Shown here piece by piece: positions 12,001 through 24,000 of a stretch of DNA of 64,000 nt (positions are counted from its first letter, which is position 1; each line of letters starts with the position of its first letter). A program made the position numbers and the translations under genes. This stretch comes from Hexactinellida sp. DTS-2022 (Eukaryota; Porifera; Hexactinellida): the NCBI GenBank assembly GCA_028753945.1, contig JAPNXP010000015.1:310001-374000 (forward strand), read 5' to 3'. Below the pieces are notes generated by a model. The model saw nothing but the letters and a program-made list of their open reading frames with translations, was not told where the DNA came from and did not search any database.

Positions 12001-15000
12001 AAACTTAAATTTATACAGGGCAGCTGATCTAATTTAATAATGTGGCAATACTGTACAGTAGGAAATATGATGCGGTTAGTGGAGCTGAAACAAGTTTACT
12101 ACGAACAGTGTCATAACAATAACATTAACACACATTAATAGCTAGATAATATTATTAGCTGGTTAGGTGCATCACTATACACAGTTACTATATTTAGATT
12201 ATTAGTTAGAGCTATTCCATATAAGGCTCCTCTACGCCCCCCTGGTCTCTGTATGGTGTGTAGGAGTGTGCCCTCTTTGGTTAGTATTTTGATATTATCA
12301 GTAGCCCAGTCTCCGACTATTATGTTATGCTGTGCGTCCAAACAGAAGAAGTAAGGAACAAAGAGAACTACCCCAAACCTAGATGGTGCATTGAAATAGC
12401 GTATCCTATCCCCTATGTAGGTTAACACGTGTATGGAACTATTAGTTAGCACGTACACCTCATCTGGTGTCAGTTTAACGTGATACGGATGTTGCATTGT
12501 TTGGTGCGTTATGGATCTTTGGAAGTGTAGGGAGTCATCTAGGACTTGGATTCTGTTGTTGAAATAATCCGCTACGAACACATCTCCGTTGGTAGAGACG
12601 GTGAGTCCGCGAGGGTAATAGAACTGTCCCCTACCAGATCCCCTACTCCCTAGGCTAGCGACGAGACGCATGTCAGCCTCTATTTTGAATCGGAACACAG
12701 CGTGTACTCCTGTGTCCGTCACGTACAGGTTGTCTCGATGGATCGCTATACCGCTTGGCTCTCTCATGTCTTGGTTTGTGAAAGTATTTAGGAATTCGCC
12801 TGTCTCCGAGAAGATTGAGACTCTACAGGAACCTAACCCTTCTGCGACATAAATCAGATTTGTGTTCCCATCGATAGCGACACCATGAGGATTGCAGAGC
12901 TCTCCAGGAGCATGTCCTCTCTTACCGACAGCTATAATCGGTCTCATTTCTTCATATCGGGGTACAACGGGCACCTCCTCCTCGACTACCTCTCCCACAC
13001 CTGCGATCACCTGCTCCAGGTGTCCACAGGTGCCTCGGAACACCACGCGTGTCTCGGGCTGGGGTACCCTCACCTCTGCTAGCGCTTGTTCTAGTTCCGC
13101 TAGGATTCGCTCCTGGGTCTCTCTCAGTTCGTTCATTTGGAAGAGACGCTCGGTTTCGGTTTTCAGTGCGATTAGTTCTTCTTCTTTTCGCGCGCGGGTT
13201 ATGGGCCTAGCGGCTATTTGGTCGCGTGTGTCGCGGTATGTGGTTATGAGTGCCACTCGTCGCTGCTGGACACACATAATTATTCGGTCGAACAGTTGGT
13301 GTATTTCCAACTCGACAGGGTCTACGGGGAGTATCAGGTCAGGGAATCGAACGGCCATTTTGTTCTTATTTGCTAGTTAGCTAGTTAGTGCTATGGAAGG
13401 AAAGTAGTTTGTTATTAGAATGCTATAGAGAATGTGTCTCGTATCTTATAGCAGAGCTAGGTGGTGGAACTGAGTGGAATGTGGCATCTGTTTGTGTGCC
13501 GCCTCTTCTGATGCACATGGTGACTCCATCCAGTCAGGAATGTAGTGAAAGGAAATACTTTAATTTCAGAACTTTTGGTATCATATTTCATATTTTGAAA
13601 AATAATTGGACTTGGAGTAAATTGAGTAGTTACGTATTGGTTCCTATTATAGTTCCTATTAGCCTGGCATTGTTTGTATTTACATGATAGCAGTTGGCCG
13701 CTATGGGACAATGTAACCGGAACTAACGTGTCCCATGGGTCGACTCTCAAATATAAATTACACCCAATTACAACACCATAGTAGTTATTGACAAACAGTA
13801 TGATTGGGTCTTATAAAACTGTCATCAAGAGTTCTAAATAAATAAAGTGGCAGTTTACAAACCGGAAGTGTCGCTCCCGGATTGTTGCAAATTCCTAACA
13901 GCTTACTTGGTTACTTGGTTATACTGTATATACCCGCTTATAACAAAGTTATAGATATTCCCCAGGCGTATAATTTATTTGATTTACTCCGCTTATAACA
14001 AGTAAATATAGGGTCCCTTGAATACGTTATAACCGAAGTTAACTTATGAGACGCCATCAATTACAGTCGACTCCGCTTAACTTAATTAAAGAGCCACCTC
14101 GGGACCTGGTTTTTTTGACCCGATTAAGCGGAGAAACCGATTAACCGAAAATATTGTAAGCCAAACTGTAATTCTGTCCTACAAATCCTGTGAAATTTTG
14201 ACGCGATTAAGCGGAGAAACCGATTAACCGGTGGCACTATTAAGCTGAGTTGACTGTATTCTATTTTTAGAAACAACTCGAGCAATCTAAGAAACTAATC
14301 GAGTCTAAGAACCAAAGAGTTATATCGTCCCCTAACAACGGATTAGCCACAGAGAATGTGTCTCTGAAGGATAAAGTGTCGGTTCTGTCGAAACAGGCCT
14401 CTAGGTTCCAATTAGAACTATCTACCGCCCGGGCCCAGCTCAAGCTGATGGAGAGTCTCGCGGTCAGATTAGAGAGCCCAGTTCCTGGTATTGGAACTGA
14501 AACTAAGTTTGGTTCCAGTTCTAACAACAGGGATGATAGACTGAAAATGGAACTCGACAATAAGGACAGACAGGTATGGGATAATTATATATTATATTGT
14601 ATGGGCTAATATGTATACAGTAGATGCCGGATATAAGAACACCGGTTATAAGAACACCAGTTATAAGAACATTCTACTGGAAAACGGTTGCCATATACCC
14701 TATATAATTTATGCCGGTTATAAGAACATTATATGCAGTTCCCGACGATGTTCTTATAACCGGCATATTAGTTGTAATTGGAACCTAATTGAGTTAGTTC
14801 CGGTTATAGATCCGGTTGTTGGAGAGTCAGCTGACTGACAAGACGCGTAGCTCAGCTGATCACGTGGAGCAACTCCAACAGCTGCAGAAACAAATAAACA
14901 TTCTTAGGAAAGAAAAGGTAAACAACTCGATAACAACATTTGTTTGCATCTTACATATAACAATTGGAAGTTAGTCAATCTCAGCTACAAATGTACAATC

Positions 15001-18000
15001 AACAAACAAACCAACAAACAAACCAACAAACAAACAAACCAACAAACAAACAAACAGGCGAACATACAAACAAACAAACAAACATACATTACAAACACAT
15101 AGGAAAAACAAGCGAACAAATTAACAAACATAATAAGGGACCAATGCAACACAACACAGATGGTTGCCGTAATAATGCCACTTTAATTATTAATTCTTAT
15201 CAATATGGAACTGAACTTCTTAAGAATGTTGTAAGTCTATTACCCTTTGAACCGTTAACTTTATTTAATTACTGTTATTTCCAGCAATACATTATTATAT
15301 TGCAATTCTTATTTAATTACTGTTATTTCCATTAATACCATATTATAATGCAGTTCTTATTATAGATCTGTTAATGCAAGCTAGAATGATTATAATCTAA
15401 TTATAGTTATAATAATAGAATAAGAATATTCTATTCAATGAATCTGTTCTAAAATAGGAACAATGAGCTCAATAGAGATTCACTATAGGAACTATAAATA
15501 TAACCCATTATATATTCTAATTCTAACCTAACTAGTAACAAACAATGTCGCTAATAATCAAGATATTCCTAGTGGAAGACTGGTCAAAGGAACCTACCCA
15601 AATCCGTCGATTCGCTTGGGACACTGGTCTCAAATTCGCTGATCTTTGTGAGAAAGTTCTCAACTTATACCCGACGCTCCTTGGCAGTGATCTCCTCCTC
15701 AAATGGAAGGACGAAGAAGGGGACTGGATAGATATTTCCTCCGACACCGAATTACTCGACGCCGCCAAGGCAGTAGAAGGACACCTCTTGAAGTTATGGG
15801 TGTCTACCGAGAAGAAACCTGGCGAGACGAAAGACCCCTTAGGCGAGTGGCCGCGCGAGTGGTGGGGGGGGTGCCACCGCGGGGGCAAGGGGCGTGGGTG
15901 TCGCAAGGGGGAACGGTTCCCCTGGAAGGAACAGAAACACACCCATTGGGGGTACGTGTGCGACGGGTGCAATGGGACCATTGTCGGGAGTCGGTTCAAC
16001 TGTAGACAGTGCCCCAACTACGATCTCTGTCAGGACTGCTTCGATAAGAAGATGCACGTCGAGCATTCCTTGGTGGAGATACGGTTTCCAAAGCGCGGGC
16101 GTCGCGGTTTGTCGCGCGAGTGCGAAAAGGAATATCTGGAACAGCTGGGGGAGGGCGTGGCGGAGCTGCTGAGTCCTCTCGACATTAACTTCGAGGTGCA
16201 GGTAGAGGAGCGACCCGTCAAGCAGGACGAAGAGCCCAAACCGGAACCGGAACTGGAACTAGAACCGGAACCAACTCAGAAGGCGTCTGCCCCGGAGCAA
16301 ACCGCCCCTGTCCACCCGGACCCATATCTGGCGCACCCCCCCGCCCAATTCCTCCCTGGTGACGTCATGCCCCAACAAATGTTCTACTCGTCTCACCACG
16401 AACCCTTCTTTCCGCTCCACGTGCCCTTCCACGGGATGCCACTTCCGCCGCACCCACATATGCCGTTCTACCACTCCGTGCCACCTATGGGACCACCTGT
16501 GCCACCTACTGTGCCACTTGCGCCACCTATGCCACCTATGCCACCTGTGTTTCAGATTCCAGAGAGCATGACTGAAGAGGAGACAGGGGCAATGGTGACT
16601 CTTCGGGAAATGGGATTCGATATTTCGAACTCAAAGCTGATGGAAAGCGTGCGTAAGAATGGGAGCGATGTACAGGCTACCATCAATGAGATGCTAAAGA
16701 ACTAGTGTGCCACTTGTGCCACTTAGGCCCATTCAACTCAATGTGGTAATTAGGCTTTGGTTGGTATGGTAGTAAGTAAAGTATTTAGTTAGTTATTAGT
16801 TATTATTTAGTTAGTTTCACTCATGTTTCCTCAAGTACCAACAAACTCAACAAAGGAAGATACAAGAAATGAAAAGTTAGATTCTTGTTTACTTGTTATT
16901 GTTATTATTATCTTTAGTTTATATTAAAGTGTGTATTAATCTGTTTCAGTTTAATTATGGGATAAGGTTCAGTTCCTTAATTAGTTTCAGTTCCATTTAA
17001 AGAGGTGTTACATTTGGTTGTTGTTTTACTAACGAAAATAAACCATATTTTATTTACGTACTTTTTTTACATAAATTGTTATAAAATATAAATGCTATAA
17101 AAGTACCAAATTAATGGTATTCTTATAGGAGCAATGTAAAGAGGAATTTGATGGGAAAATTAATACAGAATTGAATAAATTGAAACTATCGCATTCAGAC
17201 CATTCAAGGGAACTTGAGACACAATTAGAGGGCTCCAATGGGAAATTAAAGGTGTCAAAAAGGGAAGTCGACACATTACGCCACCAGCTTACAGAGACTA
17301 AGCGACAAGAAGTGGCACTGGTGGCACAAAATGAAACACTTTCCTCCCAAAATGCTACTATAAACCATAAATTAGAAATGAGCAAAATAGGTAAGCTTTT
17401 ACAGTAAAACTTAATAATTAAATACACCACTGATTACAGAATTAATTTATTTGACCCAAATTGTGTCGCTGTGCCACTTCAATTGGCGCCCGTTTCCTCA
17501 ACAGCTGTCTGTCTCGCCATTTTTATATTTTTCCTCGCGCGCGTGATTTCTTTCACTCTCTCCTTCTCAAAGCTAATCTCGTTTTTGTCACCTTGGTCCA
17601 AAAGTGGATTTGGCTCGATTGTTGCCTGTCGTTTTAACATTCCCATTTTCCGCTCCCCCTCTGCCGAACCGGACCTCACGGGATAATCGTCCGGCACATC
17701 GTCCATGCACACCTCCACAAAACTAGTTCGACGGACAGCACCAAATGTAACACCTTTTTTCTTCTTTTTATTCACCTCTCTTTCCTTGAAAACTTCGTCT
17801 TTCATAAACTTAAGAAACCGCTTAGCATAAAAAGGTGGCTTTTGAACTGAAAATGTGTCTTTTTCGATCATAATTGATTTCATTGCGTGTTCAAACTTCT
17901 TCTTTGCACGGAAATTCTGTAGAATATCAATTACGCCTATGAATAGTATCACGAAATCCCCGTTTGGCAGTTTAGCTGGAAATCCCCCGTCGGGTACGCT

Positions 18001-21000
18001 TGCCAAATGCGTCGCGAGTTCCAAACTGTGTGTGTCTATAAGTGGACTCTCGTAATTAGATTGATGCATATCGATAGACATCTTGGTTCGTAGCATAGAT
18101 TTTAGAATCGATTTTGGTGTCCGTATTTGTGCTTTTTCTTTCGCTTTTTGAGATTTATCCTTCACAGTTTGTGTCACATTATGGATGCCAACCAACAGAC
18201 TGTAATCCATTATATCAAAACTCTCTAAAACAGCACAATCTCGCTCCAAAGCGTCAATAAGCAGCGCTCTTTTGTCGCCTGTCATTATAAAGCCCTCTGA
18301 TAGCTTGTCTTGAAAATCGTTGTCTTTTAGTGTCAGTGTGTTTGTGGCATTTGTGGCACCAGTTATCTCATTAGCTCTTCGGTTATAACTCGAGCCTTTC
18401 AAATCGAATTTCAACTCGTACTTAATATTAGAAGGCAGGACATTGTTCATTACCACAAATCGAGTGGTTTTCAAGGCAGTTTGGTAAACATACAAACCAA
18501 AGAATTTCGGCATAAGCGTTTTATCATGTTGGTGTATGTTCATCCAATATCCGGGCAGTAATTGTTGTAGAAACCTTGCTTCTTTGTCCGTTACCGTTTT
18601 TAGGATATAATTATCGTCGGCGGAAATGAATAGAAGCGAGCCACTTGCACCTGGATTATGAAGACACTTTAATTGCATGCGACACAATGACTGCTTGAAC
18701 TCTTCAGTGCCGATTGAAAACTGTTGTCTTAAATGGTGGAAGGGTTCGTTTGCAAATGTTTTAAAAGTGAAGGTGTTAAATTCATGTCCTGGTGTCCTAT
18801 TTGTTCCTTCTCTCGGGAAAACTATTGTATCGACAGAATTAAAATCTGTCATTAAAATATCTTTTTTGCCTTTCGTCGTATCCAGCGTGTGTTCTATTCC
18901 AAGCTGTAAGCATTCCAATGTCTCCATGTCGTTGTTAAGGATGTTATTTGTTGTATCATGAATGTAGCTAGCCATTTCAGCCTATTTTATACAAAAGTTA
19001 ACTTTCAATATTAATGCATTGCAATGATATTTATACGGAGTATACGTATTCGTCCGTGTGCCAGTAACTGGAACTACGGGATTATAGTTCCAGTTACGTG
19101 TGATTATTATCTTTCAATTCAAAAAGGTAGAATTACAAAAATGTAATTTGAAATTGCAACTTAGTTGAACTAAGGTTTGTAGCATTTTTTTTGGATAAAT
19201 AAGCAAATAAATTGGGACTAGTTTATACGTATAAATTGAAAGAAACACACATGTAATTTTATATTGCAACTAACTTACTAAGTTGAACTAAGGTTTGTAA
19301 GATTTTATTATTTATGTAAATAAGCAAATATTTGGATACTAGAGCTACGTATAAAGTGAAAGTGGCGATTTACCATTTCATGTTTCCTTGAAATTGTGAC
19401 ACGTTTTACCCCACAGTAAGTAGTTTCATTTATAATATACAACATTTAAACTGGTATACTACAGTTGTGTTCGCGTAATAGCAGTCGCATTTCGCACGAA
19501 ATTTCCTTTATTTAATAGGCGAACTTACTATTAGAGGAACAGAATTAACATTAATGCTCGCTTGGGGTACAATGTATTATACAGCTATTTCTAAATATGC
19601 TCCTAATCCTGGTCTGATCCAATTTCCATACGCCTAAATCACAAATTAATGTTACGGTATAGGAGAGGATCCCAATTTTTCGCGATCCTAAATTCAAATT
19701 TCCAAAAATAATTCTTCAAAAGGACCTCCTGGATAATTCCTTGTTGTGAATACCTTGCTAATATAGCAGTAATAAGAACTTACTATTAGAGAACAGAATT
19801 ACCATTAACGCTTGTGTACTAATACCTTGCCATATATCACTACTGCTATAATGAGACAGCACATACACTGTTTGCTTGCAGGTCGGTCTCAGGACCTGGA
19901 GGCGCTCCAAAGGGAGGCGGCGGAGGGCGGAGAGACCGTGAGGGGACTCGAGTCGGCGCTCAAAAGGTGTCGCGAGGAGTTGGAGCGACAGGCCGGCCAG
20001 CTTATGACGTCAGAACGGGAGAGACGGGAACGCATTTCCGGTCTGGAACTGGAACTGAAACTAAGCAGACAGGACCTACACCAAATAATGGAGACAGCCA
20101 ACAAGCGAAACAAAGAATTACAGGTGGAGTTTGATAGGCACAGCTGACTGATGCTATTTATAGTAACATTGTAGGTTCAAATAGGTTTGTGTTCCGAAAT
20201 GGAAAACACAATGTCACAGCTGCAAACTGAATGGGACGATAAGCTTCAGAATAAAGAGGTGTTGGTTTCAGATCTGCAGAGCAAAGTGGCAGAAAGTGGC
20301 GCTCTCCTGACTGAGTTGAGATCGGAGTTGGAGCGACACCAGAAAGTGTCGCGCGAGCAGAGCCGAGAAGTGGCAGAGCTGCGGACACATCTGGCCACCT
20401 GTCAGGGCGAGAGCAGAGCCCTCGAGCAACAGGCTAAACTGGTGGAGCAGGTAACAGGAACTATAATATGGAACTATAAATAGTAGAACCTCGTTAGTAG
20501 GAACACGGTTAATACGAATTTTCGGTTAAGACAAACAAACAGTTCCACAAAATCAGGTCCCTACAATGGCTATTCAATGGGTATTACTCCGGTTAATACG
20601 AACTCCGGATAAAGCGAACACATTTACCGTCCGTTGGTGTTCGTATTAACGAGGTTCTACTGTTATTACAGTATAATCTCGTTAGTAGGAACACCAGGGG
20701 ACCGTCAAATGTGTTCACCTTATCCGGAATTCGTATTAACCAATATCATTTGTATTGAAAAGGCTTTGAAGTGGACTGAAATAGTGTTCGTATTAACCTT
20801 GTTCGTCTATAGTAAAAATGTTAAGTTAATAAATGGGACTATAATTTGAAGCAAATACGTATACAAACCTATTAATCATTGGTTTCATATTTATGAGCAT
20901 ACATTAGTTAGTTAAATACATTGTGGGTCTCTGAATAATAATATTTTATAACACTTCTACAAACAATAGAATTAATTTAATTGTTAATTAATAAGCCCCG

Positions 21001-24000
21001 ATTTAATGAATACAGTTAGTTAGGTCTGCTTATTATGAACAATTTTTGGTCGGCTTAATATGAAATATTTTATTATGAACAAGCCCTATGGTCCCAATTT
21101 AACAACTTACATAGGGTTTGTATTTAGCTAAACACAATCTATATTATGACACAATTTTTGGTCACTTGAATATTCATAATAAACATAATAAATAACCTTT
21201 CTCCATATAACTTGGTAATTCTGTTAATTTAATGAATATACAGTTACACGTATTATACTGTGATTAAATGAATATATATTATATTCAATAAGAATAACTA
21301 AAACTATGACTTACCTGGAACTAATAAGTACATATCATGGATTATTCTTTTGAAAATATGGTATTTATTTGAACTATTAGTTATTCATTTGGTGGGGCAA
21401 GCTGGCTTCGATCAGCTGTGTGGAATTATCTTAGTTCTAATTAGAACTATAGTTAGTTCTGGTTATTGAATAGCATATATTGTACTTTTCATGGTGTCCT
21501 AATTAGCGACACAAACCACTTCAAACATTGCTTTTGTATTAGAAATATTCGACAATAAATCTATTAAATTCCGTGCCACTAAATTAGAAACTAAGGAATA
21601 TTCAATACAAATATCTGAGACACAAATGAGTTACAGTCAGGGTCTGCTTAATATGAAGGTTTTATTATGAACAAGCCCTATGGATTTTGGGAAAAAATTT
21701 GTTCGTATAACCGTATTCGTACTAAGGAGGTTCTACTGTATTGTATTATAATTACAGATATTATGAACACATTATTAGTCCCTTGATGTCCGTCTAACAG
21801 GAACTATAGCTATACCTGACTGTGCATGTATAATATGGATCAAACAGGAACTATAGCTATGGTTCCAATTAGGTGCGCGTCGAGCTAAAGGAGTCGCGAG
21901 AGAGAGAATCCGAACAGTCATCCCAACTGTCGGCTGCCAAGGAGCGAGTGGGGGAGCTAAGTGGCGCCCATAAACAGCTGTCCGTCTCGCTAGCCAATGA
22001 GCAGCGAGTGTGCGCCGAGCTCAATACCGCTAGACGGGACCTAGAGGGACAGAGAGAGGAAATACGGGAGTTAAAACAGAGGACAGAAGTGCTGCAGAAT
22101 AGCCTGGATAGTCGGGCCAGAGAGCTGGAACGGAAGGGGGAACAAGTGTTGGAGTTAGATCAGGCGTTTCATAAGCTAAAGGTAGTAATGTATCGTATAT
22201 TGATCTAAGGCTCTAATGCATAGTCCGACGCTCATTGGGGTAAGGAAAGTGTCGGTTCTGCTGAATTCTGGATTATAGAGGGTCGGATTATGCAGGTTCT
22301 ACTTTATTAGGCAATGTTACTGTCAAGCCTTCATTATAGGAACTGAAATAACATAATAGATTTCGTTATATCCGACTTATAACGGGAGTTCACTGTATGG
22401 GTTATTATTAATTAGTATCTATTTATAGACGGCTTATAACGGGGGTTACTGTATGGGTTATTATTAATTAGTATCTATTTATAGACGGACGCAGGTGCCC
22501 GGGGATCGGAGCAGGACCGCGCCCTCCTGCAGGGGCAGGGGGAGATGCGGGCCCTCAAGGAGCGAGTGGCAGAGCTAACCGCAGAAGTGGCGGGGATGCG
22601 GCGACACAATTCCAGTGTCGAGGCGGAGAAGAGACGGGTGGAGGAACAGCTGGGTAGATACAAGAGTGCCACAATGGAATCTCAGGACAAACACACACAA
22701 GCACTACAGGTAATCAGTTTGTTAGTTAGCTAGGTTGTTAGTTTGTTTGTTAGTTTGTTTGTTAGTTTGTTAGTTAGTTTGTTTGTTAGTTAGTTCATTA
22801 GTTAGTTTGTTAGTTAGTTAGTTAATTACACATACTTAGTTAGTTAGTTAGTTAGTTAGTTTGTTTGTTTGTTTGTTAGTTAGTTTGTTAGTTAGTTAGT
22901 TAGTTTGTTTATACGTTACTTATTTACTTGTCAATTAGGAGTTACAGAAGTCCCGCAGAGAGACGCAGGACCTCTCCCAGCAGCTGAGACCTGCGAAAGA
23001 GGCGCTAAAAGCAAAAGAGACGCAATTAGATAATCTGAAGAGACAGCTGGACGCAACCTCCCAGCGGGCCAATCAGCTGGACAGGAAGTCTGACCAATCG
23101 GATCGCGCGGCGGAGGCGGCACAGCAGAAGACACAATCTCTGCAGGAGGAAAGCAGGAAGACGATTGGTCGGTTGGAGACAGAATCCGAGAGACTCAAGC
23201 AACAACTGGAACTAACCGCGAAACAGGGATTCTTGCAAACTCAGCGAATTCAGGAAATACACGCACAGGGGATGGGCAGACACGAACAGGAGGTGGAATA
23301 GCACTTGTGTACCCATTGTAACAATATAACATGATAATAGTACTGTATAGTATATACTATACATTGTCACATTGGTATAGTGACTCAACTAATTGGTCTA
23401 GTGACACTCTTTTCAGGTGAAATAGCTTGGCAAAATTTCATCACCGAATAATCAAATTTAAATTAAATTTTCTGCTATAGATTATAGACAATACGGCGAC
23501 TCTAAAAATACTTTGGAACATGCCTTATGGGACTTAATGTTGCTGTTATTATTGTTATTATTGTTGTTATTGTTGTTATTGTTATTATTGTTGTTGTTTA
23601 GATGACTTCTCTCCGTTTGGAAATGAAGCAGAAGCAAGACAGATACACAACGGAGTCCCGCGAGTTGTCTCGCCTGGAGGCGGGCACCGCCACCCTCTCA
23701 GCTGATCTATCAGCTGAGAGGGAGTGCTCCCTCAGACTCAGACAGACCCTCAGTCTTAAGGAATCCGAAGTGGCGCGGATAAGCGCACGTTTGTCGTCCT
23801 TAGAGCGACAGCTGACCATGCACACAATGCGACAAGAGCCCCTCTCCATAAGTCGCACCTCCTCGCGGTCCTCTTTCGACCCCCGCGACCACTTCCCCCC
23901 TGATATGCCACCTCTGCCACTTGTCAACACCTCAGTTCTGCCCGACACATTTGTGCCACAACACGCCAGGTCCCGATCCTCCACTTATAACCCAACTCCT

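Noticed and set aside
12892-13380. Plus-strand open frames opposite the NHL genes (also 32395-32901 and 51343-51720)
   Set aside because: They recur in all copies only because the minus-strand N-terminal coding sequence is conserved; the Ser/Arg-rich translation looks like antisense code.
13388-13687. Plus-strand 99-codon frame upstream of NHL copy 1
   Set aside because: Lies in the conserved upstream cassette but is not kept open in the other two copies.
14964-15335. 123-codon frame upstream of the p62-like gene
   Set aside because: Mostly translated AAAC repeat followed by AT-rich intron; no homology.
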